From Polytrichum commune (lineage: Eukaryota; Streptophyta; Polytrichopsida; Polytrichales; Polytrichaceae), in contig OX485803.1 in the NCBI GenBank assembly GCA_950295325.1, positions 51,601,554-51,665,553 of the forward strand: a stretch of DNA of 64,000 nt. Direction: 5' to 3'. Each line of letters opens with the position of its first letter. Within the stretch, counting starts at the first letter, position 1. The notes below the pieces were generated by a model, which saw only the letters and a program-made list of their open reading frames with translations, did no database searches and was not told the DNA's origin. This document shows, piece after piece, positions 23,176 through 36,125 of the stretch. Both the position numbers and the translations under genes were made by a program.

Positions 23176-23940
23176 CACTCATGTAAAATATTCGGGGCCA
23201 AATGAAGTTTATTAGGGCCCTTAACTTGGCCCTTATATTGTGTTTGAAATCTAGGCATTTTTCATATTTTTAAAAACATTTACTAGTGGGTGAATATAGA
23301 ACTATGTCTAAGTATAGCATGTCTTTAAAAGATTTATTCTAAATTCTTGAATCGAATCTACTAAAAATGTTATACTTATCTACATACCTTTTGGTATCAA
23401 TATTCATATAGTGGTTAAATTCCCATTTAAGGCTCATTCATCCACCGGTTCATCTAATCACATGTTCTTATAAATAAGGGTTCTCAATCCTTATTCACAT
23501 GCCTCTTAGATTCTTGAGCCTTGTGTTGGGTTCTAGCGGGTGTTCCCAATGGCTTAGTTGCGTTCACATGGTCTCACGGGCATTTCCGATGCCTAATTGC
23601 ATTCTCATGGCCTCATGGGTGTTCCCGATGCCTAGCTATGTTCCCATGGTCTATTTCCTCGGGGGAGAGAAACTTCATCTCTCTCTCTCTCCGGAGACCT
23701 TCCCAATTTCCTCCGCCAAGCTCATTGCTCCCTTCGCATGCTTCTGTTGATCGTTATACCTGCTGGATGTGTCTACAAATATATACTTTAACATTATCTA
23801 TAGAATATATTTAAGATTGTCTATAGAACATATTCTAATATTATCTATAGACTATATTCGATTTGTATAGAGTATATTTTCATATTTTCTATAGACTATA
23901 GAATGTATTTTTATATTTCCTATACAATCTCTATTACTAA
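23176..23940 (+). repeat. Macro-repeat module E and AT tract, last copy
   Basis: 23176-23260 matches 13426-13500; 23383-23500 matches 15420-15530; then comes a GTTCCC/GCCT-rich block to about 23750 and an AT-rich tract of TCTATAGAATATATT words to 23940. This closes the macro-repeat domain. Confidence 0.6.
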
Positions 23941-26900
23941 TAAATAGTCGCAATGGATTTTAGGCCACAGTGGGATATATTGTTGTGACTTGAATACATT
24001 AGAAGGGCCTAATTTTCTTATTCCATAATAACTAAACTTAAATTGGACTTTTAAGCATTATGTAGAACTAAATGGATCCATACTATTCACTAAGACTCTC
24101 AAATCTTAACCTAGTTTATTTGTGACTCAAAAGTAAGTACAAATTCACCTTTGGCTTGGAAACTCAAGGGGTACCAACTTTAATATATAATCATATGCAA
24201 TTGGTAACCCCATTATCATCATTACCCCAATTTCCTCATGCACTCGAAATGTATATTCACTTGGAAGTGGTTCCAACTTGGTTACAAGATAAGAATAATG
24301 TAGTGTGTCTTTGATTTTGTTCTCAAAATGAAAACTATAGTTTCTTCATATTTCCTATACAAGCTTTACGAACAATATAATTATATATTTACAATTTTTT
24401 GCTTCTATGCCTAGACTAGCATGTTTACAAGTGATATCCACAAAATTTGATATTTGACCAACTTAATTGTGTTTAAAGTCTATTTCACTCTCCAAATTAC
24501 CTAGCCACACAATATTTATATATGAAGTTAGCATATCAGCCACTCATACGTTGTTCATAGAGTCCAAGCATCTCCCACATCTCCCACATCTCTAATTTCA
24601 AGTTGTCCACCTTTATAGAAAATAAATTATTGACATCCCCCAAGAAATTTCTATTAAACACATTATTTCATATTTTTGTATTGCAAATTAGACCACCACC
24701 CAACCCCCACCACCCCCTCTAATTATGTATAAGTCCATCTATATGTAGTTAGTGACTAGTACCTACCTTGATGGGCACTAGTCATATAGACCCAAAACTC
24801 ACATCACAAACCTCTATATTCATATATCAACATTAATTCCACATTGATTCAATCACATGATTCAAACTATAACATTGCATTCATGCCTACCAAACATAGG
24901 ATTGCGACTTCAATAAAATATTCTTCTATTTTATACTTGCAGTATGAGTAACATTATGAGTTGAATTGATGTTGAATGAATCATTAGCTAACTAAATGTT
25001 GAATTACATTTGAATATATACTGAATTATTAAGAGTATGTATCAACAACAAGTCAACACTAATTTTGGGTCTCTTGCATTTTGAGATGCATTCCTCCACA
25101 AATATTCTTTCTTTCTTTCTTTCTTTCTTTCTTTCAAAAGGGTGCGGTTTGTTGTGCACCAGTTTGTTTATACCTCAAAATTTTGCCATGTGCTCTTGGC
25201 AAATGAATAACTCTTGTTTATACCAATTGAGTTAAGGTAGACGGGGCTTGAACCAACATGCTCCCTAAACCAACACCTATAAATCGGGTTGGAATCTGAC
25301 CTTAGAGCAAGCTTTAAACTGTCATAGTCTTGCCAAGCTTGCAAAAGTGTCGTGGGTGACAATTTTAGGATACCCTACTATTGGCATAAGGGTTTGCAAG
25401 TATTGGGAACACAATCCCATGGAAACGCAACAAGGAACTTGACATTTCCATTCCGTATGTGCTACATATTTGTTTAGTTTTATGAAAGGTGGTGTTGCCA
25501 TATGAAGTTGATGATCCAGTGTGTGTGTGGGGGGGATTGCTAATTTGGAAAGCCATGCAAATTGGGTTGTTGGCATGCTCGACTGTGGTAGTGTACTACG
25601 TTGCTTGGATTTTGAAATTGGATGCCCAAGCCCTACCACCATACGTTGGTTTTGGTTAGGAGTCTTAGGTGTTGGTGCTGAGAATCAATCGTTGTCACTG
25701 CTAGGAGGTTCATTGCAATTTGGCAATTGCTTTACTGCAAGTAAGGGCGTTCGTTTACATGTGAGTTGCATGTAGTTCAATTGTGGCCTCTGGATTCTGA
25801 TAGCGAGGCATGTGGATTCATCAACACTAACCTTCTCATCATGAAAGAGGGCCAAGAGCATGTTGAGGGTTGGATCAACACCTTAGACGAGGTGTCGCCG
25901 TCTACATGGATTGAGCAAGAGACCGCGGTGGATTGCGATGGCAATGACAATGACTCCCACAATGAGGGGACTACAATTCATCAAGCGGTGATTGTTTCGA
26001 GCATATGTCCTAGGTCCTCACGGTGCAAACTCCATGTTGTGGGCAAGTAGCCCCAGTCTTGGATGCGGTGGACCAACGATTACTTCAGGTTGTGCAAATT
26101 CAAAGCCACTTTCAAATGTTGGGAGGATTGCCTCATTGCGATGTAGTGGCTCAAGCCGTGAGCCTATACCCAAGGGTCGCTTGAGCTACAACCACCAAGG
26201 GCACACGTAAGGGGTTTGGTGGTGGCGTGCATCCCAACTAGCGAATTGAAGTTGAGCTGTGATGATTGCATCGATTGAGGCTACCATTGGCCAATCCAAC
26301 AAACGCATAGACTACACATCATAACGTTGGATGGGGAGAGGAGATGAGTCCAAAGAAAATGCGTGAATTGGTCTGACCAAGACTAAAAGACAACTCTTGC
26401 AACCATAGAGGAGGGATGTCTTGTGAAAACGTCCTTGAGAACGCATGCCATATCTGTGAGTAAGCTTGTGTGACCATGTAATTGGAACTACAATGGGGAG
26501 AAGAAGCAGCAAGCATGGAGTGGTGATATTGCAAGAAGAAGACCAACTTGTAAAATGGATTTTGAAGATAACCAATATGGGACACTCCATATCATTGGGT
26601 CAATGCAGATTGAAAGTAACAAACTTACACAAGAGAAGGAGACACCTTTCACTAATGGTGTGCATGGGGATAGTTGGGTAAAACAATTCAAGAAGAAATA
26701 TCATGACTTGTAATTGAGGACAACTCAAGGATTGGAGCAAGCTAAAGCTAAAGGATTTTATCTAGTGAATGTTGCATCATTGTAAGCTAACTTGCAACAT
26801 CTCTACCCCAAACACAACTACAACCTAAGTAGGTGTAGATGCAGCGAGACTCCCACACCAATGGAAGTGCGATAGGATTTGTTCTAGGAACGGCAATAGT

Positions 26901-28391
26901 TGTGGGAGGATATGAGCATAGCCTTGGGTGCTCATATCAACAACTTGGCTAGGGCCTTCTTCGTATGGTGGGAGGTTGGCGATTCCAATAGTTGCCGAAG
27001 GGAGAATCCCCTAGGTTACGATCCTAGAGATGGCCATGTTGAGGATGTTGCTAAGTGCACCTCTAAGCACATTTGGTCCACCAATTACTGCATAGGGGCA
27101 AGCAAGCAAACATAGGGAGATTGATAGAATTTGAATGGCAACTTGCTGGCTTGCATCACATTATTTTGCAGGCACCCTCAATGGTGAAAGGGGTGGATCA
27201 TTATAATGCGCTTGGGTTTTGCTGAGCAAGTATGATTGTTTGGGAAGAATGCTTGAGATATGGCCAATGGCAAGATTTTGCACGCCACAAGACACAACAC
27301 AACCATTGTTGGTTGTTATACAACAACGGTTCGTGAACGGGCAATGACCTCATTGGCTTTTGGTACATGTGGCAGGTGGCGGAGGTGAATTATAGGGATT
27401 GGGTGGGGACATGTTATGGGTGCAGGCTTAGGCAAGGCAATGGACAATTATGGGTCACTAGTAGGTTGCACCATAGAGACTTTAAGATAGCATGCACCTG
27501 ACTTTTGGGGGCGTACTAAGATTGCTATAGAAAGCTAGTGCCTTTTAATTTCTAAAAGTTATAAAGAAATCACGTTCAAATGGAAAAATATTTTCACTAA
27601 CATCATTTTTAATCGACATTTGCCCCACTATGTGGATTTTTTGCATTTGTTAAAGTGCATGTACATGGGTTGGACTGCTTAACCCTTAATTTCTTGGAGC
27701 GTATTGTGGTTTCATTAGATCATCTAAAAAGTAAGCTCTCTAGAGCTCAATTTTTAATAAATCTGAAAGAAAAATTGTTGCTACTAATTTTAAGATCACA
27801 TCAATATGGTAACAAAATTTATGAATTCTCATGATTTGATTACAATTAGTTTAGAATCATCAAACTTCGAGAAATTGTCACTATCACTAGAATGCTTGGA
27901 GACTGGCAGACCTGATACAACTCTCTGAGGTGTCCAATTTTTTACAATAGACAACAAAAGCTTTGGCACAAAGAACGTGCGAGGGCTATGATTGCCACAA
28001 CTCCCTGACAGTCAATTCCAAAAGTTGTCCTTTATAGGCATCGCAAATAGTGGACTGCAAATTAAGCCTAACTTCCCCCTTGGTCTCTTCTATGCACTTT
28101 CTGATTGTTGGTGCACTGAAGTTCAAAAAATTAATGGACCTTCATCTTGATGGTGGCTTGAATGTGTGTTGCTGGGAGGGCTGGAAGGCTGATGTTCAGA
28201 GGTTGTGTCGAAAGCTCTTTGATCTGTAAGGATACAAGGGCACAGATTGGACCTCTATGATTGCACTGTGTGCAAATACATTCACATCCTAACCATTTCT
28301 GAGTCAGCGTACCAGAATTGATGTTTCCTAAGCATGCTGATTTTGAGTGATGGGCCCAAGACCAGTTGGAGTTCAGAGGAGCCAAGAGAAT
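23941..28391. other. Unassigned region 5' of nothing recognised
   Basis: AT-rich DNA to about 25.4 kb, then a somewhat more balanced stretch to about 27.5 kb with short frames such as 25766-26050 (94 codons, acidic, with VDCDGNDNDSHNEG) and 26900-27115. I do not recognise any of them and find no convincing exon boundaries. 28.0-28.39 kb is probably 3' untranslated sequence of the EAF7-like gene. Confidence 0.4.
25107..25134 (+). repeat. (CTTT)7 microsatellite
   Basis: Seven uninterrupted tetranucleotide repeats. Confidence 0.95.
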
Positions 28392-30298
28392 TTACAATTT
28401 GTTCAATGTTGGTGAGTCTCCTTTTGTCTCCTCAAAGATGGAAGAAGGAAGCGAAAATTCCTCTTCATGGTTGATAAGATCTAGCTCATCATCGTCAGGC
28501 TTCTGTCACCAACATTACAAAGAGTAAATTGTGCTTAAGCACACTTGAATGTCAATGAACAGATAGAGAACAAATAAATCATGTTACTACTGTGTCTTGA
28601 AACTATTTGTCAATCTTTGTCTTTTCTGGCCACACTAAATCACATGTTTAGTGCACTTCTCAAATCCAAGTTGAAATTCAAGACAACTTTAATATTTTAC
28701 ACAGGTTATTTTTTCTGCTCAAGTTCATGCCCCCGTCAGCAAGAGACCATCTAAAAGCTTGCAATATGGCATTACTTACCAAGTGCTCCAGGTTGAAGAA
28801 ACGATCTAATAGTTGAAGAACCTCGTCTGATGAAAAACGTTGATTCAATCTGTGATCAAAAGTAAAGAGTTCCAATGAGAGGGCAAGAAGACATGGCCAG
28901 AGAATAGAGCCCTTTACAGTTTTAAAGTTGTGACTAATTTGCCAAACTTGGCCACAGTCAAGATGGTATTCATCTAGTCACTGACCTTCTCTCAAGATGT
29001 TCCATGAGGCCAAAGAGGATGAAATGGCGGTGCATGCCTGCCATTTGTGTGTGTTAGTATAAATGGTGGCAGTGTGTCTACTACTGTATTCAAGAAGTGT
29101 AATTTCTGGCTTCGAATCCGTTGTCTTGCACCTAGTCTAAAGACCTTCAAACCAATGCCTTCACCTGGTTTTTGTGTATATATTCAGAACAAGATCCTAT
29201 TATCTCATGAACCCTCAACTGAGGGGGTCATAGCATTCAAAGAAAGTTATTGTTGTGATCGATTATAACTGTAGTGGAAGCCTTCTAATCTCTAAGAACA
29301 GCCTGACAATAGGATACGAGCTCCACCACTGTTATCTTCAAATTTAGTTTTCCAATCCAAAAAGGTGCCAACTTATAAAAAAGTGCCTAATCCTCGTGAA
29401 ATTTGTGAATGGGGAGTGTTCAAGATAGAATCTTTGGAATTAAATTCCATTCTCAAGAAAGGTAGCAAAAGCAAGTATGGAGTACCTGCTAATTTTGAGG
29501 GGCGGTAGATCGCAAGGGCTTCAAGCAGTCGCAACTCAAGCTCAACTTGTTGCACTCCCTTCTGCACCACATCCCAAAACTCATCACCATTGAGTTTAGA
29601 TCACTTGAAAGTGTTCATATCAATCAGTATCAAATATGCACTTTGATACTTGGAAGTCAAATAGGATAAATAGGTCAATGTCAGTAAATTGAGGCCATTG
29701 ACAAGAAATGAACAGGTGCTCGACAACTCAATCTTAAACATCACCAATGAAACTTTCTTTGAGAATCTCTTCCTGGATTTCACATAAGCCATAATTTTAA
29801 CACCTATATTTCAGTGGTATGTGGTTGGGTGTGGATCTAAGAACATACACCAAGAAGACATGCATTCGAAAGAGATTAGATTGGGTGCTCAAACTATGCT
29901 AAATATTCTAGGCTCAATAGTCAACATAATCAGGAGGACCTACAGTATATGACCACCTCATGAGCACAAGAATCATCGCTTTGATAATGAATAAGATATT
30001 CATATGAGCTCCAACAATTATGAGGCAAATGGCTATAGGCATGATTTGGATTGACTAATCATCTCGCAATAATTGCATGTTTCATATCTTACTAAAGGTG
30101 CGTGCAAAGAGAAAAGTATCCAAATTGGGCACATCTACCTTATGCACTCTCAATTGTGCCTGACTCGATACAAAGTACTTGACCATGAAATACCTTGAAA
30201 GCAGAAGAGGCTGAAGACGGAGGGGTACCCGCCCCTGTTGACCTATGTGAGGAAAGAGTGGTGGCCCCATCCCCTTGCTGCTGGACATTGTCGCCCAT
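28392..30298 (-). CDS. EAF7: EAF7/CT20-like NuA4 histone acetyltransferase subunit
   Basis: Five coding exons on the minus strand: 30298-30194, 29579-29486, 29037-28986, 28849-28780, 28502-28392. Together they give 432 nt, a 143-residue protein. Each junction keeps phase (0, 1, 2, 0) at GT-AG introns of 614, 448, 136 and 277 nt. Residues 36-43 FWDVVQKG, 69-76 HRHFILFG, 92-107 DEVLQLLDRFFNLEHL and 108-113 KPDDDE, then a C-terminal EEEFSLP, follow the order of the CT20/EAF7 (MRGBP) family. In yeast and plants that protein is a small nuclear subunit of the NuA4 complex, which acetylates histones H4 and H2A. Residues 1-35 are Gly/Ser/Thr-rich and unconserved; exon 1 is the least certain part, chosen because its donor (AAG|GTATTT) fits phase 0 and an in-frame stop precedes exon 2. 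The acceptor of exon 2 (GATGAG) is weak. No disabling change is seen. Confidence 0.88.
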
Positions 30299-31940
30299 GC
30301 TTCTCCGCTTTCCAACACAATTACATGGTGGACCTACAATACATGAAACCAACCCATTACAAAGTTTCTACTACATGAATCATCGCTTTCACACTGCTGA
30401 CTTTCCTGGCAGGTTCAGACTATAGGCAAGGACAATTTGTAATGCATCCACCTGACCTGCCTCCCTCTCTCAGAAGCCTTCCAACTTTGCGCAAATTAAA
30501 TGTCATACAAGAAGGCCATATGTGAAAAGCCTAGGAGTCTTTTGTAGTTTTAGAATTTCAAGAGCGACTATAAGGAGTGTATCTGGTTCAGATATCACAT
30601 CATGTAATCGACTTAGATTTGTTCAGATGTATGTCTACTATTTTCCAATTACAATCATGTGCAAGATAATTCCGAGTATCCCCCTTACTGAAAACTTGTA
30701 GATTAAAAACAATTTTGTCAATCCTTTCTAATTTGACTATAAAAACAGCCAAAGTCAAATTCAAGAAAGAAAGGAGTACAGCACAAATCCTCAAGATGAT
30801 GGGAACAGCACAAGTCGCCAAAGTGTTGGGAATAGGTACGACTGCCTAATTACTCCAATTTGGAAACTTGAAATGGCAATATTCATGATTCACAATTGCT
30901 AAGGTAGACAAGCCTATTACAGTTATGGTTATTTCCAGGAGATTTGGCCTCTTCTGATATGCAATAAATCCAGGATAAAACCCATCGATTAGCAAATCTT
31001 GTACAAACGCAATGTCATAAGATTGAGATTAAGATAACTAATCCTCAATTTGTGACGAATTTTCAAAGAGCATACATGCCTATTCAGGTAGATAAGAGCC
31101 TATTACGGTCATCATAAGCCACACTAGGAATTGAAGGCTCAGGGAAAACATCAGGGCCGGAGGGGGAGATCTGCAAACCCTAATTCCCCTTGTAAACATC
31201 ACACAAAGTGTTGGGAATAAGAAGACTACCTAATTCCTCTGATTTGGAAACTTGAAATGGAAATCTTCATGATTCAGAATTGCTAAGGTAGAAAAATCTA
31301 TTACGGTTACCGTTACTTACGGGAGGTTTGACCTCTTCTGATGATGTGCAATAGATCCAGGATAAAAACCCAGTCGATTATAAAATCTTGTACAAATTCA
31401 ATGGCATAAGAATGAGATTTAGGTGACTGAACCTCAATTTGTGGCAAACTTTCAAAGAGCACACCTGTCTATTACGAAAAACGAGAGTCTGATACGGTTA
31501 TCATAAGCGACGTTGAGAATTGAAGGCTCAGGTAAAACACAAGGCACGGAGGTGGAGATCCGTAAACCCTAATTCTCCTTGTAAACATCACACAACCCAT
31601 CAAGAAACATCACAATCCAAATCCATCGTGTCTGAAATCACGTCACGATTGCCCTTCCCCAATAGCACTCAATTTTTTGGCCCATACTTTACCTCGGAAT
31701 GAGAACAAGAAGAAGACAAGACAAGAACCAAAGAGACAGGCAGACAGCTCGCTTCATCATGCAAGGCAATGATTGCTAGGGTCCCCCCAAGGTATAGCAT
31801 GCAGTACCTTGTTGGCAAGCTTACAGGAGCGGGAGTTGCAGCATGAACGGCATGAAAGCTGCGAGGCGAGCAAGTTGGTGCGATTTCCTCTTCATGCGCA
31901 CCGAGGCCGGCTGGGCGCAGGCCGCAGCTATGGCGGGTTG
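30299..31940 (-). other. Likely 5' leader exons and leader intron of EAF7
   Basis: A splice acceptor (TATTGTAG|GTCC) at 30334 sits 35 nt upstream of the ATG. A strong donor (TTCCGAG|GTAAAG) at 31693 ends a GC-richer, CT-rich stretch of about 250 nt. Joined, they would give a 5' untranslated exon pair with a 1359-nt leader intron. Transcript start and TATA box are not visible. An open frame through the upstream exon (31944-31693) is not in frame with the EAF7 start after splicing and is probably not translated. Confidence 0.45.
30821..31596. repeat. 385-bp tandem duplication with telo-boxes
   Basis: Two direct copies, 30821-31205 and 31206-about 31596, each opening AAGTGTTGGGAATA and closing near CCTTGTAAACATCACACAA. 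Each contains one AAACCCTAA telo-box (31175-31183 and 31564-31572), a motif known from promoters and leader introns of plant housekeeping genes. The pair lies within the predicted leader intron of the EAF7-like gene, so it may affect its expression; that is inference. Confidence 0.85.
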
Positions 31941-32012
31941 ACACACTTTAAGTCTCTTCGATGCTTCTTCGTCTTCTTCGTCTTCCTCGTCTTCCTTTTT
32001 TTTAAGTTCTCA

Positions 32013-32044
32013 CAATTTCTGTACCTTATTAGGTACAGAAATTG
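32013..32044. repeat. Perfect 13-bp stem hairpin
   Basis: CAATTTCTGTACC and its exact complement around a TTATTA loop, just upstream of the EAF7 5' end and next to a CTT-rich microsatellite (31950-31998). Function unknown. Confidence 0.8.
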
Positions 32045-35000
32045 CCAAGCTCTTATGAAATGTAAATTGATTTTTAAAGTTTGGGATGCCAAAAGGTTAA
32101 CCCTCGATGTTTTTCGAGATGACATTGTGTTTGCCACATCATTCCTATGGACCCCGTAACACTGGTTGGAGGTCTCTTTCTTTAGAGAGAATATTTTTGG
32201 GTAGGGTGTTCAAGGTTTACTTCATAAAGATATTTTGAGAAGAATATTTGGGTTTATCATATATATGGTATGCTATTGAGCTCATAATCAACCTCCCCAT
32301 TGATGAACAACTATTTTCATGGAAACTATTGACTTCCAACACTTGATGATGTTTGTCTTCCATCATTTGAATGTGTTGGGAATATTTTCTCCCATTTCAC
32401 GCAAAAACAATCAAATGTGGTGAAATTTTTAACATTATCTAAATAGTATTGATCTTAAATTTTATTAAGAAATGCTAATAATATTATTTTGTTTCAAATT
32501 TGGTATGTGTATCACCAAGATAGTTATGATCGAAGAAGATTGAACAAAAACATTGTTTTTTTATGAATCGCATGAGAAGTATTCAATTTAATTCATAATT
32601 GTTGTTCACACTTTAAACAAATGATCATATTCTTTTATGCATCTTTATATACGTCATAAGCCTTCATAAGATGAACTCAGTTACAAAATATTCATGAAAG
32701 AAAATGTCATCTTCATTTCATGAAATGTTTTTCTTTATTTTTTGCTTCAAAAATGCTTCCACAAACCTCATGACCTTATATATATATATATAAGTCCAAT
32801 TGTATGGAATCTATGATCTTTGACTTTGTGTCATGAATGTTCCTAAATTAAGCTTTCATTTCTCTCTTTATAATTAATGTTGGAAATACATAAAACCTCA
32901 AGGATATTAAGGGTTAAGGGAGTAAAAGCAATCAAGATGATGTCAATAAGGCAAAGTCCCTAGAGTTACAAAGTGTTGTGCACTTTGTAAGATAGAGGCT
33001 ATTATGAACTTGAAGGTTCAATTGGAAGAAATACTACAGATTGTCTAGTACATACTACATTCCGAATAGGAATCACTTATCTTCGATGGAGTTGTAGAGG
33101 AGAGAAGAATTACCATTTACAAGCGTACCTCACACTCATCCAACCAACATAATAAACTTGACCCCCTATAGGTTTGTTGCCGATTCATCTCAAACGACCT
33201 CGACTATATTTATTCATGTCTTTAAAGCTAATTTCAATGCCAAATCATCTCTAGAAAAGTAGCATCCAAGATGCACACTATTTCAAGGTTTTTATGTTGG
33301 ATGAATGAGAGGTACACTTGTATATGAACGGTATTTGTGAAAACATCACATGTCACACAAAAATGTCAAAAATGCCATTTTCTCGAATACAAAGAAGGCG
33401 GGCTTGAATTGGTCTTTGGAGGCAATTTTTCGTCAACTACATTTGGATGTATTTATAAAATGCTAGTAGCATGTGCAATTGATAATGAGGGAAGAAATAT
33501 TTTTATATCATGAATGTTATGTTCTTCATTGGTACTTCATACACTCTTGATAGCAATCATAACATAACATTCCTAATGTAAAAAGACTTCTTTTTACTCT
33601 ATGAACTTGTGCCCATACAAAATTAGTTTCAAAATGCAATTTTTCCAATTTAATGTGCACTCCACAAGACTAGAAACTGAGTCAGCTTTGGGGAAAAAAA
33701 TGTCAAATATGAATGTGATGTTTTCACGAATACTAAGCCTATGATAATTTCCTCACTTTGTAGAGAGGACACTCCAACAAAAAGTCTACCTCATTTTCAA
33801 CTACACTATAAGAGCAAAAGTGGCATTAAGGGTAATATTTGTTATCTCTTGGGATCGGGGTCTTCACCAATTTCAATGGCAAGTTTATGATTTAAGGTGT
33901 TGTAAGCAACAATGATTTTGCATTGGGGTGGTGTCAATAATGGTACTTCAAAGTATAATGGTCTTCAAGTTGGACTATATGCATCATATTGCATGGTGGT
34001 AAGCAAGCCTTAAACGAACACTTGTAAATCTTCACTCACGTCTCATAAGATATGAAACATGCAAGTATTGTGAGATGATTAGCAAATCCAAATTGTGCTC
34101 ATAGCCATTTTTCTTATAATTTTTTGACTTTGTATGATTATTTTATTCATTGTCAAATTGAGGATCTTCTTTCTTATTAATTGATCATTTAGGTCCCCTT
34201 TAATTAAGTTGACTATTGAGCCTAGAAAAATCAACAAAGCTTGAGCATGTAGTTTGATCTCTTTCAGCACATGTATTTTTGGTGTCTGATTGTAGATCCA
34301 TGACTTACCACACAAAACTAAAATATAAGTGTCCGTTTAAAACAAGTAACCAAAATAGGCCCACCTACCTTATGTAATAACTACAAATTCACTTTGGAGT
34401 TGTGTAACATCCCTCAAAAATAGAGAGGAAATTAGAGGCATGGTGCATCCAACCATGAGGCCTTATATACTTGTAGCTACTAAGAGTTGAAGCTCTCCTC
34501 AACTAGTCCTCACGCATATAGTTAACCGGCTCTCCTCCATGCCTTTGGGGTGAGTTAAGTACTCTTAACATATGATCATTACTTACAAGGTGAGAAAATT
34601 ATGTAGCACCATAATACAAAATAGTGGGGTAACTCCCTTTCACCTTTTAGAAACATTAAATACCTACCGTAGTCTGACAAATAGTAGAGTCTAGTCAAAA
34701 CTAGAGATAGCAAAGGTTTAGGTTTAGATACACATTACAACTTACTAATCATCTCGTTATTTGAGATGGTGTATTGAAATTTGCACTAATGATCCACATT
34801 ATGGTTGAAGATGATGTACATGAAATGAGATGAGAGATGATTTAGTCCTCACACCCAAGCCACATTAGGACTCGTGTGAAACTACGTTTATGGCTCATAG
34901 AGCTCACCGTCTTAGATCCCACTAACGATGCAAGAAAGAAAAGAAAACAGAAAAACCAACGTTGGGCAATTCACTGTGAATTTGAGCCCGTTGGCCCTAC

Positions 35001-36125
35001 CCTACTCAAAAATCTCCTTGGTGCAAGGTGGGATTTACTGCCTGCCTTGCAGTGGGTGGGCTCTTGTCACTAACGATGCATGACTTCATCAGACACGAGC
35101 TCGATAAATATAGATTGTTACAAAATGATCCGTGCGATATGATGAGCACTTCATTCAATGTCATAAACGGTCAACTTGCTACAAACTGTAGCAAGACTCC
35201 TCATACAATGTCTAGTATGATTCATAGAACGTCTTCATGGACGGTGGCGATTGTGGATTCGGTTCAAAACAACTTTTGAGGTCTCTTGGCACGTATGTCT
35301 TTCTAGTAACTTAGTTTTGTGCAAGATTTGTGGAAATCACACTCATCACAAAAAAAATCGTTGTTTGTGCCACCAATACCACAAACAACGTACCTAGTCT
35401 CACACTCGGGGGTTGCATTCATTGTCTATATTGGGAACCATGTGCATGCATGATCATGATCATAGAAATAACACCCCTAATATACAAGATTTCCCCCCTC
35501 CTAAAAAAGACATGCTTACAGATATGTAGCTAGGAATTTCCCTCGAATACATTCCCAGGGGGTGGACTCTTTATACTATGTATGAAATAATGTGAATGTA
35601 AGAAGGGGCATTATTTGAGGCATTAACATACATAGTATATATGACGGAGAGGTATTGTGTGTATGTGTGTGTGTGTGTTTTCACCCCAGTGTGTACAAAT
35701 AAAAAGATTATTAAGGATTTTGAACTAAAGGTAGATGTACAAAAGAGGAACCTAAGGTTTAGAGGAAAATTGACAATAGATTTGCTAGTTTCATCCCAAT
35801 GACATGTTTCAAGGTCATATTGTTATGATTTTTATCTATAGACAGAAAAATATGTAATGATTTTCTTGTTGAAAAGTGAAAGTAGATTAAATATGTTATA
35901 AAGACCCATTTATTTCATGATTTATATTTTGTGTATGTAGTGTAGGCATTTATCACATTAAAGTGAAAATGTTAATATAAATACGTGAGTCCATTTTCTA
36001 GGCAACTATTAGTACGTATATATTTGAATTTCTTTATTAATTTTTTTTGTATATAAGGGGTTTTATTTCATAGTCACCCACACACGTCGTTTAAGTTACG
36101 AATGAAGAGTCCACCCCCGGAGAAC
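32045..36125. other. Intergenic, no gene recognised
   Basis: AT-rich with scattered short frames. A small perfect hairpin, CGTTGTTTGTG with its complement, is at 35359-35390; a 12-bp inverted repeat ATACTATGTATG is at 35573-35639; a (TG)n tract is at about 35658-35680. None of the frames (such as 34876-35073) resembles a known protein. Confidence 0.45.

Noticed and set aside
25190-25300. tRNA or SINE at ACCAATTGAGTTA...GGGCTTGAACC
   Set aside because: The box-like words are in the wrong relative order on either strand for a tRNA gene.
31669-31944. 91-codon minus frame upstream of EAF7 as its N-terminus
   Set aside because: Splicing from its donor at 31693 to 30333 does not join it in frame to the MGDNVQQQ start; more likely untranslated leader.
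31773-32159. 128-codon plus-strand frame
   Set aside because: Antisense to the predicted EAF7 leader exon, with a run of Phe from a CTT-rich microsatellite; no homology recognised.
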